In this document: in pieces, positions 1 through 12,026 of the stretch | Numbering within the stretch: position 1 is the first letter of the stretch | Layout: each line of letters begins with the position of its first letter | NCBI GenBank assembly: GCA_004794785.1 | Contig: SJOL01008406.1 | Span: 1,142,213-1,206,212, forward strand | Source of the DNA: Opisthorchis felineus | Lineage: Eukaryota; Platyhelminthes; Trematoda; Opisthorchiida; Opisthorchiidae | DNA: 64,000 nt | Direction of reading: 5' to 3' | Made by a program: the position numbers and the translations under genes | The notes under the pieces: model-generated | The model's input: the letters and a program-made list of their open reading frames with translations, nothing else | Told to the model about the DNA's origin: nothing | Databases searched by the model: none

Positions 1-34
<34 letters not shown>

Positions 35-36
35 GC
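1..36. repeat. (TA)n microsatellite at window edge
   Basis: Alternating TA runs from the first base to about position 29 and decays into TATATGC. The array is cut by the window boundary, so its full length is unknown. Confidence 0.95.
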
Positions 37-3000
37 ATCCACTTTCCTTGGCTAAAGAACGGTCCAGCTCTCCTGGTTTTTTTGGCTGCGCACAGCATGA
101 CGTGATGGAATCTGTCATTTCAACCTTAATGTGTGCTCAAAAATTCGATGACCTTGAAAATGTAGAAGTGTTTACATGCTTGTCGTTGGAGCGTGTTATC
201 TGGATCAACTTAATAGTTTTGATACAAACTAGCAAGACGAAGATGTACTCCAACACAAACTTTAGGCATCGGACAGCTTACGAATGATTAGTTGTCATGT
301 GTTGCTTTGTCTAGCTTCAAAAGCTCTAGTTCATATTACAGCCACAATACCGTTCAACAATACCGATTCTCAACCTGTTGTGTTGGCAAACCTATTGATG
401 AACGGGGCTAATTTAGAAGTATCGACAGCCTTGTTGTGAATACATACAAATTACAAAGGGTATTGCCAATGTGAGTTTTCTCATAGGGTTGTCGTTGAAA
501 CCATTATGTTCCCTATATGGGTATGAGGAGTTCGTGCCCTTCAACCGAAATAAGAATGGTAACCAACCTTCGGTAGTTCGTTTTCATTTAGATCATTTCT
601 TTATAGGCAGAAGGCTATTGGTGAGCTGAACAGATTCCAGTATCACAAACCGTGTGCTTGTAAACGTGAAATAGTGTTGCTGGCCATATTGACCATGAAA
701 ATCCTGAACTTGGTCACGTCCAGCTATTCAGCCGCTAAGCTCCCGTTTCGTCATTAAACTCCTTCGACTCCATGTAGAAAGATTTGAGCTCCTTTGTTAA
801 CAGTAGCATGTGACATTCTTTCGCGCGTGATGTCTGTAGGAAGTAAAGTGGGTGTAGACAACACAGCGTTTTATTCTTGCAATTTTTAGATAACAAGGGA
901 AGACAGTTCTGCACGTCTTTTATGTTTGATCCAAACAGATCAACTTTGCAAACACTTTCTTGATCCAACTATAATTATCCTAGAGTTAGTAGATTTGCGT
1001 GTGTTGACATTAGCAGGTATTCAGTGGATCCTGTGTGTATTCAGGTATCGTCTTTTCAGCCTTAATTTCGGTAGGGTGACGTGATGCATAATACATTGTG
1101 ACATTGTAACGTCCTATCAGTTTTTGTGCTACTCAATCCGTCGTCGAGGAATTACTTGAGATCCCAACTGCTGTTGTGACTTATGGCCCTTTCAGTAGAT
1201 ATCGGAGCTCGGGATGGAAGATTACCGGCCGTGTCTAGTCGTAACCAAGGTCGCAAAGTTTCAACTGTAGTCAAAGGCACACACCCTTGGTCATCATTCA
1301 CCGACTTATTCCTTGATCTTACCCGGCAACAAATAGTGCGGCTAACTGCGCTGTTAATTCGTTCACAGTTTCCTATCCAGTTGCCTTTCCGTAATCGGGT
1401 ACTGATGCTAGAATGCACCCTGACTGTCTTTTGCCATCTTGTTGCCTCCACACTACCGAGTCACGTGCCACACGAGCTGAATGAATGGGTGTGCCAACAA
1501 CTGGATGCGGCGTTCTAACCAGCCAAACTAACAACAAAACGTTCATAGCATTGCACCTAATCCCACTCTCAAATTTACTTCTCTGGGCTATAAATGACCT
1601 GACCTTTGTATCGACAGTTCCAGGTGACTTTGGCTCAGATGGTCAAACAGACCTAGTTGATGCTATACCACTCTGAATATGCGGAGCGCATGAGGCCTAA
1701 GCAAAGCGCTGGTGTGTGCGCTAGACTTGGAGGTGCACATGCACGATTATTTAGACGTGTTTGTGCACATGAGTCATTCTTCACTCTAACGCACTAGTCC
1801 TCGCAGCCCATCTGACAGTTGTGCACACTAAAAAGGTCATTTTTGCGTGCATCCCGGCGCTGTTCTACAGCACGCTATCTGTCATTCCGGCTCAATCCGT
1901 GGTCAACCGATGCGTGTACCTCCATGAGGCAACTATCTGATGACGCGACTCCTCTGACGGCTTGGGCTCACAAAGCTTCGGAGATTAATTCAATTCAGGA
2001 AACCAGCATCCTTCATCAGTTTAGCAGTGGGGGTTGATCATACTCAAGAGTGAGTGGATGGTAGGTGACCGCGTTAATAATGAAATCTTAAGTACCAAAT
2101 GGTTGTTCTGTTGGCCACATATATCATGCCACAGAGCGTTGTTCAGTGAAAGTTCACACGGAGAGACTTCGGTCGAATAAGGGGCATAGTGCGATGTGTA
2201 AGAAATGAAACATCTATGAGTGGTAACTGTCAGGAGGACAAATGTGGTGAACGTTGGTTAATTTTCCAAAGGTGTAGTCGTACGTAACATTCAGTTAGTT
2301 AGTTTACTGGAGTATATCATGAGAGTACAGATAGATCAAGCAAACAGGCTTTTGGGAAGCAGCCTGCATTGTACACACATGGATAACAGAACAGCCTACT
2401 ACACAATTTCAACCTGCTAATAACCAGGCTCTACTTATTTTTTTACGGATGTGTAAGCTAACGCAGTGGTTTAAGAAGCTCGAAGCGTATGTGAAGCCAT
2501 TTAGATAAAGGTCGCTGAAGTGGCTTACTTGCCGCTGAAATAGTGTAGAAAACAGAAAAGCGGATGAACGTAAAGCGAATACCCAGGGAATAGAAGTGGT
2601 GAAACTGTGATAAACTTATGCTACTATCACTGCATTCCGGTTATCAAATCTTGTAAGGTATGAAACATCCAAAACGATTTAGTTCTGGTGCAACTGTAAT
2701 AAACTTGGTATGCTGCAGATAACAGTCACGAGAGATTTTGTCTTAGCACCATTTCATTGACGGAGTCAGGCAGTCATCCGAGTTATGACCAGCTTTCAAA
2801 TGTCGTTTGACCTGGGGCACCAGAATATAAAGATGCCTCCCGAGTACTAATACATAATTAATCCTTTGTTTTGGAAGACATCCACAAATGGGGTCCGAGA
2901 AAAAGCGGTTCCAGCATACTGGACATCAAGTCATCTCTATCGCCCCTGTTTCATTTTTGATTCCACAATGGAAAGCACACGTGAAACCTACGTAAATGCG

Positions 3001-3140
3001 GCTTTTCTCGGTTGCTGCATCAGCTAGCATCGAATACGCAGGCGAAAATTTCCCAATACTCCACCCGTTCCTTCTCCCAAAAGACACTTCTGGATGTTTT
3101 GGAAGGAAACACTAAACAAACCTAACTCTACCAGTTGGCT
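37..3140. other. No supportable gene
   Basis: I see no exon with convincing splice sites and no recognisable transposon protein here. Overlapping open frames lie on both strands at 1152-1520 (99 codons minus, 111 plus), but neither has flanking splice signals that favour it. Probably intergenic or intronic. Confidence 0.4.
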
Positions 3141-3146
3141 ACTCAC

Positions 3147-3619
3147 TAGCCAAGCCATGGGATAGTATAGAAACATGTTTTCCGTAAGCTTTCCAGGCGC
3201 AACGGATACCCATCAATTTAATGGCTTCATTGTTCACTGAGCTTGGCAGTTTTGTTGCAAGCGTTTTGTCACTAATCGGGTTGACATCATCAGTGCGTAG
3301 CAATGCACCGCCATCACAACTTGCTGCGGACGGAGCTCCTACGAAGTTCAAAGAGTTTGCGATTTTCTCATGTTTACTATCTACACGAAGGCTTCATAAA
3401 GCTTTTGCTTCCATCTGTCTCGGAGTGGCCATATGCGATAAGTTCTTGATTCTCATAGAAATAACCAGGTGCTTCGAACTTCAAAATGATGTCCGTTTCA
3501 CAATCCAAGCACATCTTACCGCTTCCAGAAATTCGCGACGAGCTGTAAGGCGCAGGGCCTGGCCGAAAGGTGAGCGAAACCCCGGTTTTATATTTGGATG
3601 GCTCAGTTTTGATCGCCAT
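3147..3619 (-). CDS. Candidate coding exon(s), unknown protein, with a frame break
   Basis: Two minus-strand open frames read like real protein: 3619-3377 (80 codons, starting MAIKTEPSKYKTG and containing FEAPGYFYENQELIAYGHSE) and, shifted by one base, the frame ending at 3147, which contains GAPSAASCDGGALLRTDD and GIRCAWKAYGKHVSILSHG. The second frame is open from just inside the end of the first, so the two look like one exon carrying a frameshift near 3380-3400. A splice with phase-compatible ends was not found; the GTAAAC..TAG option of 39 nt creates a stop. The 3' end is a strong donor, GCTA|GTGAGTAG, with the intron starting at 3146. No family is recognised. The break could be an assembly indel, an unrecognised micro-exon or a pseudogene. 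Confidence 0.4.
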
Positions 3620-4221
3620 TAAATGCCTTGAAATTAGCTGTTAGGCTTCATCCGTATACTTGTTGTTTAGAGTAACAAAGGCTCAAATGAAATAGCAAAA
3701 GTGGCTGGCATTTCAGTTCATAACCCTAACTCAAGAGTGATGTTTGATAGTTGAGACGGATTAATCCTCTCACACGCAATCATCCCTCGAGTGGTCGTTC
3801 AAGGCTTCACCCACTTCCGGAGCTAACACTGTTGCGCAGTCAAGTTACTGAAGGAATCAAGCAAATGATTTTATCTGAAATGGAAAGAACACATTGGGAG
3901 GAATGATCTCATGACTGACATGATGGTGATGAACAGAGCATGCTGAATCGGTTCTATTAGTTGGAATAAGCAATGGTTGGTTCCTTACAAACCACATCCT
4001 CGTATTCTATGTGCTCATACGGTCCAAACGTAGTTACAAGATAGATGAAATCTTGGTGTTACTTGGCGCGTCAGTTTGATGCAAATATGGTGACTTTGAC
4101 AGCATTTATTCCCCACGATACCATCATTTTCCGAAACATCCATGTGCTTAGTTCTAAGAGCAAGTCAACCCAGAATGATCTGCTTTCCATATAACGGGTT
4201 TTTCGAACACGTGACACAAAC

Positions 4222-4347
4222 CTGAGTTTGGAGGTTGTCTGTGGTCAAAATGTGCAAATACATCACAAACCGACTGGAAAATGGATACACTGGCCACACC
4301 CCAGAACAAGACACCGATGTTGACCAGCGGCACGTGCAACGCGCTTG
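4222..4347 (-). CDS. Candidate internal exon with hydrophobic (membrane-like) segment
   Basis: On the minus strand a pyrimidine-rich tract ending CCCATAAG precedes an exon of 126 nt that begins with two bases completing a codon and ends AACTCAG|GTTTGTG, so it enters and leaves in phase 1. The 41 codons include VPLVNIGVLFWGVASVSIF, a plausible transmembrane helix, followed by FQSVCDVFAHFDHRQPPNS. It may belong to the same minus-strand gene as the coding region at 3.15-3.62 kb, but I could not match the reading phase across the interval, so at least one exon would be missing between them. Family not recognised. Confidence 0.4.
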
Positions 4348-4679
4348 CTTATGGGACAATGAAGGGCAAGGTCTTAGCAAAGCTTAAAGCAAACCTGATT
4401 TGCAAGGCGCTTACCATGATTAATCTCACTTGTCGTTAGCTTATTCCTCAGTTTCTGAAGACGTAGATAGTATACTACACCTCCCTTATGATAAACACCT
4501 TTGGAAGTGTTTAATCGGCGAACAAGAAGGGCAACAACAGGAACCGCACCACGCCTATTCTTCCTGTTTAATGTAGTTTCATTTGCATCCGCTTGTTTCT
4601 AACAGCCTTCTTGATTAAGGAATAGAATTTCCAGTTTCATCTAAACTGAATTGCTCAATACTCTTGTACATCCGTGATT

Positions 4680-4698
4680 CACACACACACACACACAC
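4680..4698. repeat. (CA)n microsatellite
   Basis: A perfect run of about nine CA units at the start of the plus-strand open frame that follows. Confidence 0.9.
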
Positions 4699-4703
4699 TA
4701 GCA

Positions 4704-4913
4704 AGAAGCAATGAATATCTCTGGTGGCGTAGTCGTATTCTCGACTACGAACAACCGAATACAATAAGTTATCACGAAGACGTACTCCTTTATGAGACTA
4801 TAAACAAGGATGAATACTGGAGATTCGAGAACCCGTGGGCCATCATACTTTGCTTTGTTCTGTCCTTCATATGTCATACTTCCTACCGATATCTCACTTG
4901 TGAAATGTTCTGA
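4704..4913 (+). CDS. Possible terminal exon of a small membrane protein
   Basis: A plus-strand frame stays open from the (CA)n tract to TGA at 4911-4913, with no competing open frame on the other strand. It reads SNEYLWWRSRILDYEQ, then a charged stretch, then a hydrophobic helix (NPWAIILCFVLSFICHTSY) eight residues before the C-terminus. An acceptor-like CTAGCAAG lies just upstream, but its pyrimidine tract is replaced by the CA repeat. No family is recognised; could be a chance frame. Confidence 0.3.
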   Translation, partial: RSNEYLWWRSRILDYEQPNTISYHEDVLLYETINKDEYWRFENPWAIILCFVLSFICHTSYRYLTCEMF

Positions 4914-6165
4914 CGAATGATGGTGTTTACGTATCCCGGGCTGAAGTCAAGTTCAGTCAAGAAGCCACTGATATGGCGGGTTAATGTCTCCCTTTATAAT
5001 TTCTCCTAGGTGATAGCTCTACAACAAATCTGGATTAACAGCATGAGGCATTTTCTACGTGCTCGCCTCTACTGGAGCAGGCCGGTCATGTGACGAACCG
5101 AATAGTCTCTCTTCGGCTGTAGGAGTTTCGTGTTCTCGAGCATGTGGGTGGAAATAATCCTGTATCCCATATGTGGCTTGTTTTTGAAGATGGTTCGTCC
5201 AGATAATAGTACTGCATTAACTTGACCTGACATCAGAGAATGATGAGGTCAAGGGACTGTCCCCAACACATCCCAACTGGGATCTAAACCTAGCAGGTTT
5301 AAATTTACACCCAAATGACCTGGATAAAGATGTAGCCATGGATAGAGCACCGGTCTCCACGGGTAGGTCTCTGTTAGCCCATGGAACAAATTAGCGAAAT
5401 CTTGTCATCTGTATCTAACCCTTTCAGGAGATTCACGCCAGATATGAAATTCAATGAAGCCAAGCTGAGGTCAAACAAAAGCAGACGTACATTTTTATAG
5501 GTGACACACCACCCCGCACCTAGTGTCAATTTACGCGTGTTATGAGCAAAGACCCGCGTTTTCCGAGCAATTTGGAATTTCAAGAGCTCCACTGAAAAGT
5601 CCTAATATTTATCAGATTTCACGGTGCTATTTCACCCTCTTACATTCCGTGTATCAAGCGATATACAGCAGAACCAAGTTATCATTTACTTGGGCCAAGC
5701 AAAGCTTAACGCATGGGTTTGTAACTGCCATCCAACACTCGACAATGGATAATCATCTGACTATCTGTTGCCTTTCCTGAGCCTCATTTCCCAGTCACTA
5801 GTCTACCTAAGCGGCCCCTTGCACAATGGGTTTCGCGTACTCGTGCTTCGTGTAATGAGTGAGCCGCCTGCCAAGTCCCTTGTTCTTGACATTCTCTTCA
5901 ACGATCCCACCTGGTTTCCGTCTCAAACGAAATTCAGGACGTCGCAAAGCCATATTTGTCCTTGCCTCACACATGTACTCCACAATGGTTCATCATTGGA
6001 ATAGAAAATGTCTTATAGGGTGTGCTGGAATTAAAATACAACAAATATGAGAATCTCTGAACACAGACTGCTCTATCGCCATAGAGAGCACAACCCGCAC
6101 GAGAGCAGATTAAACTAAAAATCTTCTTATGCAAGTGGTGTACGCTAGGATGATAAATCTCCATC
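4914..6165. other. No supportable gene
   Basis: Short open frames occur on both strands (5374-5592 minus; 5523-6050 plus, two frames), none with a convincing pair of splice sites. Confidence 0.35.
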
Positions 6166-6166
6166 C

Positions 6167-6447
6167 TTGAGAGCTCGAGAGAGCTCAGTGGTTAGGATGT
6201 GAAGTTACTGACCGGAAGGCCCTGGTTCGACCCCGACCTCTGCATCTCGACTGCTCCTGTCTAGGCTTAGGCAAACTTCATTATCTCAGCCGTCATATTT
6301 TCCTCAGGTGGCATGGCAGCTCGGCAACGAAAGGGTGCTACAGATGAACGATTATTCATCTTTTTACCGCGATTATCGCTAAGGCCTGTTCGCGTCACGA
6401 AAATTAGCCGATGTAGACGTTTGAGAAACACCAACCAACCAACCAAC
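6167..6447 (+). mobile_element. tRNA-derived SINE, family 1, copy 1
   Basis: The left end is a degenerate tRNA: an A-box-like AGCTCAGTGGTTAG (from about 6179) and a B-box GGTTCGACCCC (6224-6234) at the usual spacing, which form an internal RNA polymerase III promoter. A tRNA-unrelated body follows (CTGCTCCTGTCTAGGCTTAGG...GGCATGGCAGCTCGGCAACG), and the copy ends in a short ACCA repeat near 6429-6447. The same body and promoter recur inverted near 14.8 and 54.7 kb, which identifies the unit as a dispersed repeat rather than a tRNA gene. Confidence 0.75.
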
Positions 6448-6948
6448 AATCCCAGGTATTGACGTCAATTTCACACGAAAATCACAGCTTTGTGAATAGA
6501 ATATTCGTACTCAACCGAGGAGAATATTGGTATGTCTTGTTCCATCCATGCTTCTCGGTCTATGGGAGTAGGCTAAGAAATTAGTTGAAAATGAGCTGGA
6601 TATCACTACATACACATGTGATCTGGAAACGACGTCGAATTGGAATTCATCAGCTAACGTAAAAGGAAATTGGAAACGTTGTTTTTTGTGTTGTTGGTTC
6701 CAGCATGCGACGTTGCATTTGAGATATTTTGAGCACCATCTAAAAGGCAAGCCGAGTTCATATTGACAATCTGTGAGCAAGTGAATAAGCTGGAGAGAAT
6801 GTTAAAATGAACGTTCTGGAAAAAGGCTTGAGAATTAGAAAACAGCTCCAAAGTCAGAACTACAAACCGTACCATGGTCATAGAAATGAGACTTTTCCAA
6901 GTAGTATGGTAGTATTGTAGTATAGTAGGAACATCTTCATCCAGTTAA

Positions 6949-7092
6949 CACCACTTCACTCCAGTCCCGTGAGATTCGGCTTGAAACTGATACCTTTTAA
7001 GGGCTCACGTCCAAAGTCCCAAAAAAGAGCAATCTGGAATTTCTCGAAAAGAGAGTTTCCCTCCCAACAATGACCAGGACTCAGAACTGGTG
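6949..7092 (+). repeat. Dispersed repeat, copy A (shared with 8.57 kb)
   Basis: AAACTGATACCTTTTAAGGG and the later CCCTCCCAACAATGACCA match, with substitutions, the block at 8570-8690 (AAACTGATACCTCTTGAATG ... CCTCCCAACAAAGACCA). No coding potential. Family not identified. Confidence 0.5.
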
Positions 7093-7568
7093 TTTTGAGT
7101 TTTTGTACACTAAGGCATCGAGTAGACACTCGAATACACTCAGTACACACGAAGTTGTTTCCAACGTGGCTGAGCTTTTTAAACGCAGCTTTAAGCTATA
7201 CGCACTTTAATAACCATGGTACTAACTAGAAAATAGACCACCAAAAGAGAGATTACTGACCTGAACAGTGCATGTTAGCATTCCCTGTCATCCGCAATCA
7301 CATAGGTAGAGCAAATTCCTACTGAGATAAGAAAAACTGATAATGTACATGCGGACGCAAAATTGAACCCAACATGGGGAGCGCGTAGCAAAGTTCGAAG
7401 ATCAGCTGTGCACACCTCTCGACTCATGGGGGAATTTCTGTGGAGGCTAGTAGCTGTCAAGCTGTTTAGCTCTTCATTCCTTAACGAACAGTGTATGGCA
7501 TCCATCACGTAATGTATAGTACGTGAGCACCAGAACCGTAGTTATTTAAATCACTACACACTAATACA

Positions 7569-7839
7569 ATGAGCAGAAACCCCTCCGAACAGAGACCGCT
7601 TCCTAGAGAATACATAGCATCAATTCAAGAAATTAGCGATCTAATACACGATCACTTCGAAGAAACACGATTCCCTCGAGAAACTAAACAGTTCATTCCG
7701 AATAGTTATTCCACATATCACAGTCCAGAAATACTCTACACACTACTAATGACGAATATCTACTTTGCACTGACAATGGCATCAATGTTAATGTTCCTGG
7801 AATTTGGCATTTTAGACATTTTCAAGTGCTACGGGACAG
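7569..7839 (+). CDS. Possible first exon of a small membrane protein
   Basis: ATG at 7569 follows an A/T-rich leader and opens 90 codons: a polar N-terminus (MSRNPSEQRPLPREYIASIQ, then EISDLIHDHFEE) and a hydrophobic segment near residues 56-85 (TLLMTNIYFALTMASMLMF...). The frame leaves through GGGACAG|GTTAGAA, a plausible donor (phase 1), and meets TAG two codons later if unspliced. There is no competing long frame on the opposite strand. Not recognised; the next exon was not found. Confidence 0.35.
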
Positions 7840-8569
7840 GTTAGAAACCCTCCAGAAATTAGCTTGAGATGGGTCTACTGACCGGGGGACGTTAGGGGAG
7901 TTATCTAAAAGAGCACAACTTTCCTTCAAGTGAGGGGCTAACCACACACACTAGGTTATATGTTTGGATAACCCATTGCTTTCGAACGTCATTCATCATC
8001 TGTCACAGCAAGTAGGCTTTGCTAACGCATCACAAAGTCAGTCGCCTACTGTTAACTGGTTTCCCTCACACTGGGACCAAGAGCTCATGACGGTTTTATT
8101 AAGAACCACTTCGGGCAAACGAATTATCATTAACTACTAGAGCCTAGCTATAGGCTTATTACCACTTGCATGTGTTTGAATAACTCCATAATTCAGTTAG
8201 TAATAGACAGGCCTGGACCGTCCTGGTTTGTTTGCAAGTACTTATGAATTGCCATCCACAGTTCCACTGCGGTAAGCGAAGACGCATGTAAACAGTGCCT
8301 TGCAAGACAATGAAGCAATATGGAAGGTTTAAAGTCCAAACACAGCGTAGTGGAATTAGATGCTATATTCGGATTTTTTCGTTTGCCGTGGGCAATGTTT
8401 TTAAGGGATTTCTACAATCAGGTGACAGTGCAATAAGGTCTACATTGAAGTTATGAGTATGACAGCGCAAATCATCTGATTGCCAGTTAATTACAAATAT
8501 TCACCACAGTAAACATGCAGCTGTCCTAGCAAAAGAGACCAACCTTCCCCAACTAAGGCCATTTTAATC

Positions 8570-9100
8570 TGGTCCCCTGAGACCAGTCTCAAAACTGATA
8601 CCTCTTGAATGACCACATCCCACCAAAGGGCAAGCCGAATGTTCCCCCGACTCGAAACAACCTCCCAACAAAGACCATTGTGCGAATTTCTAGCCCTTGG
8701 CTTTCACGTAGTTTTATACCAATTGATTGTCTGGACAATGACCTAAAGACAACGCCATTCCCCATAGGTGCTTTATCCTCCCATAAAATGGTTTTCATTC
8801 ATACTGTGCACAACTATTATGAGTTCTCGTCCTCCAACCTTCAGATGAGACCACTTGTGACTGGTTTGTTGTGAGTACTTCAAATTGTGAAGTCCCTCCT
8901 GGAAGGCACCATGAAATGAAAGAGAGCACCTTTGCTGTGTCCCTCCAGGCAGTGTTTGGGGTTAAAAAATATCACTTACCTGTGTTGTTCTACAAGTACC
9001 CCCTGAAAAGATCATCTTCGAAAGTGGTCCCCTTTAAAAGTGCGCCCCTTTAAAAGGACACGGTTGTAAGCTTGTCTTCTAGAGAGGGCCCACTTTAAAC
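8570..9100 (+). repeat. Dispersed repeat, copy B, with short CCCCTTTAAAAG motifs
   Basis: The first 120 bp resemble the block at 6949-7092. Near 9000-9095 short motifs repeat (GTCCCCTTTAAAAG, GCCCCTTTAAAAGG, CTAGAGAGGGCCC). Overlapping open frames exist on both strands but look like repeat sequence. Related GAGAGG/CTCTCCGAAGAGG motifs are seen near 14.4, 24.5, 50.1 and 53.4 kb. Confidence 0.45.
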
Positions 9101-9770
9101 AAACGATGGAAAACGGCCATCTGTGAAAGCAGATCCTCTCTGGGAAGGAATCGACCACTTACCGTCACGCCACAGGCAAAACAAAATGGTCTTTTTGACT
9201 CTCGGTCTCTTGAGAGACGGGTAGATGACTTCTGACAATCGTCGTAAACCCAGAATGTAGTTTAACGATGTCTCATATGCATTAGTGTCATCACCCGTCA
9301 AACATTTTGTATAATTGCGCGGACTTAACACAGCTTTAGACAGCCTGGATATTAGGGTTCTACCACGTCGGACAGAACGTGCCCACGGCTGAATGGAAAT
9401 ACTTACAATGAGATTGAGCACCAGTTTGGACCCGAACAATAGTCTCTGGAGCGATTCTAGCCAGCATTTTGTAAATTGTCGGACCCTAGATGAGTTATAC
9501 CAACTTTTGCCAGGGTGATAGTCTCCGTTGGTGATAAAGATAGCTTTATAATCAGGTATTTATTATACTGCTGGCGTCATAAAGGAGGGATGCAACAGTG
9601 ATATATTGTCTTCAAGGTGTCACATTGCCTTGTCGTCAAAATTGGAAGCAAGCCTCCCATTATTTGTTTGCAAGGCCTTCAGAAAAACAAGCAGAACGTT
9701 CCCCGTCAGTCTTTTTCGTTCCCGAAAGATTGGGCAGTTTAGAATTAACAGGTACCATTCTAGGAATTTA

Positions 9771-10075
9771 TACACTACTCATAAGTTTGCTGAAAACTCT
9801 TCGACAGCCCACGACCGGTATTGCCATTCTTGGGGCTCATCAGATGGGCGCAGTCTCCGAGTTTTTGTCAACCGTTTGTTCTACTTGAACCCAAATTGGG
9901 CTGATTTCGAAAAATACAGTAATTTGCAAATCAATTTGGTTTTCACGGGGGACTCATCTTGACCCCAGCTGAATCTCTCGTTCATGATGTTCTTAATCAA
10001 TTGAATGTGCTACACCAGGCCGCCACATGTTTCAGCTAGTACGATATGTAAGGTATCGCGACACATTGTATAGAC
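9771..10075 (-). mobile_element. Hammerhead-bearing repeat, near full length (left arm of inverted pair)
   Basis: This minus-strand copy of the window's main repeat runs from its CACTACTCATAAG tail end (9771) through a ribozyme remnant at 9808-9852 and the body (CTACTTGAACCCAAATTGGG; CTGAATCTCTCGTTCATGATG) to CGCGACACATTGTA near 10071. Its inner half is repeated in inverted orientation at 10165-10326, giving a large imperfect palindrome. The ribozyme keeps CTGATGA and CCGGTC, but GAAA has changed to AATA, so cleavage is not expected. Confidence 0.75.
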
Positions 10076-10083
10076 TTACTACA

Positions 10084-10326
10084 TTGCCTTATGAGCCCAA
10101 GAAGGGCGAAACCGGCCGTGGGCTGTCGAAGAGTGTTCAGCACCCTTATGAGTAGTGCATTGCGTCTGTACAATGTGTCGCGATATCTCAAATATCGTAC
10201 CAAACGAAACATGAGGTGGCCTGGCGCAGCACATTCAGTTGCTTAAGAGCATCATAAACGAGAGATTCAAGTGAGATTCAGGTGAGTCCCCCGTCAAAGC
10301 CAAATTGGTACGCAGATAAGTGTATA
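10084..10326 (+). mobile_element. Hammerhead-bearing repeat: ribozyme end of one unit joined to the start of the next
   Basis: A plus-strand ribozyme remnant (10086-10128: GAGCCCAAGAAGGGCGAAAC then CGGCCGTGGGC) is followed by the unit tail (CAGCACCCTTATGAGTAGTG). The 5' part of another unit then follows at once (CAATGTGTCGCGATATCTCA to CAGATAAGTGTATAA). That is the tandem junction expected if units are copied from a multimer or circle. Here CTGATGA has become CTTATGA and the GTC cleavage triplet GCC, so the copy should be inactive. It forms the right arm of the inverted pair with 9771-10075. Confidence 0.75.
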
Positions 10327-11869
10327 AGTCAAACATCATTCTAAAACTGTTTTCCAACTCAAATCATGATGAGCAAACCATAGAGGTCAAGACTTTCTTG
10401 ATGGGTCCTGCAAGCTGATGGTTATTTTCAACTTTGGATTATTTCTTACACATAACGGATAACTCCGTATTCCAGCTTAACCTAACCGTGTTTATTTTAT
10501 CGATTTAAAGGTCATGGTACTCAGCTGCGGCACAGTTTATTTAAGGCCGTCATGTTTCTCAACGCATCTGAAGAAGGAATCCGGTTACAGTGTAAGAAAT
10601 CATAGGAAATGTGCGTCTCTTAGGCATGTTGGACGGAATAAAAACACTGTGTTGGTTGGGTCATTGCACTCAAGCGCGAACATCGGGAAGGAATGCAAAT
10701 TCCTGTGGTGATCTCTAGTAATAACTGTCCGCTACCAGTACAGATCATACACTTGAGTGACCTGCTGTCCCAGAAACCACACAGAAATAATGGAGTTGTA
10801 AGGCTCTAAGAAAGCTAGTTTCACAAAGATTTGGACAGTTTTACTCTCCAGTTAGAGGGTTCTGATTTGCTTCACGTGGATTATCCTGTCAGCTTTCGTC
10901 ACAGAGCAGGTCGTATCGTGACGACTGTGACAAGAGATTGTTGTCATCCTTCACATACTCTGGAATTAAGGTCCTCAAGTAATCGACAGCTGACTACATT
11001 TACCAACCGGTACACCATGTTCAGAATTGCTTCACTTAAACTTATTCGGATCGGTCTTCTTGCTTGCTTGCTGGAGGCTTAAATAGGCCTAACTGTTTTC
11101 GCCCGACTTCTTTGGGCTTTAGCCAATTTGTGAATTTCTCGACACGAATGGATGGCCAACCCGAATTTGCAAGCCTGTTTCGAAATTGTACTACGGGGAA
11201 CATGGGGCTCAACGAACGAAAAGTAGGTGCCGCTCACCAGGTAGCCCGCCAGTTAAAGGACAGTTTTCTACCATCGGTTTTTCTGTACATATGACTCTGA
11301 CCACTCAGTTTGTTGCCAGCACCTGACTGACTGAACTTTTGCTCTCACCTATGTTGCTCTACTGAGACCATCCACATCAACGGTGTCGGGTTATCCTATC
11401 CGCTTTTTTACACGTACGGAAGATAAAGCGGTGCGCTCACACAAGCGGAAGTTACACTGAGATTGCAGATCTCACGCAAGTAATCAAAATGGAATCGAAA
11501 CCAAATTCCCCAGAATGGCATATTTCAATGCGAATCTCAGCAACAAAAGCTACCGTAGAATGTAACGACTCTGAAGCAGCTGAGTAGCTCTGAACTTGAC
11601 TGACTAAACCTGGAAGTTGTAGTCCTGCCAAACCTAGCCACCGGATGCACCGCCACCAACGAGTGTCCTGCCAAGGATATTATAGTATAAAAAGTGTAGA
11701 GGCAACCGAACTCACGCACCTACCACTCTTGCTGCTCAGAGTGCGCTGATATCCTTGGCGAATCAACACCAGCTTTACTGCTACTAGACAGTCCATTTCT
11801 GATTGTGCCCTTCTTCGTGCCCATCGGGCAGTGCACTGTCCGGAGTGCCCACCGACCTTACGTGTAGTA

Positions 11870-12026
11870 TGAGATATGTTCTCATAGTAACAAATGAGAC
11901 ATGAGGCGGCCTTTGTGTAGCACGTTCAGTACAAGAATTCTATAAACGAGAGATAGAGGTGAATTTCAGCTAGATTTCCCGTCAATACCAAGCTAATTTG
12001 CAAGTGATTATTTGTCGCAACATGTG
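11870..12026 (+). mobile_element. Hammerhead-repeat fragment (body only, no ribozyme)
   Basis: Matches the body of the family: GAGACATGAGGCGGCCTTTG, GCACGTTCAGT, TATAAACGAGAGAT, then a shortened CCCGTCAATACCAAGCTAAT segment. The ribozyme end is missing. Confidence 0.6.

Noticed and set aside
1152..1520. Overlapping 99- and 111-codon frames on opposite strands
   Set aside because: Neither frame has flanking splice sites, homology or codon signals that distinguish it from chance.
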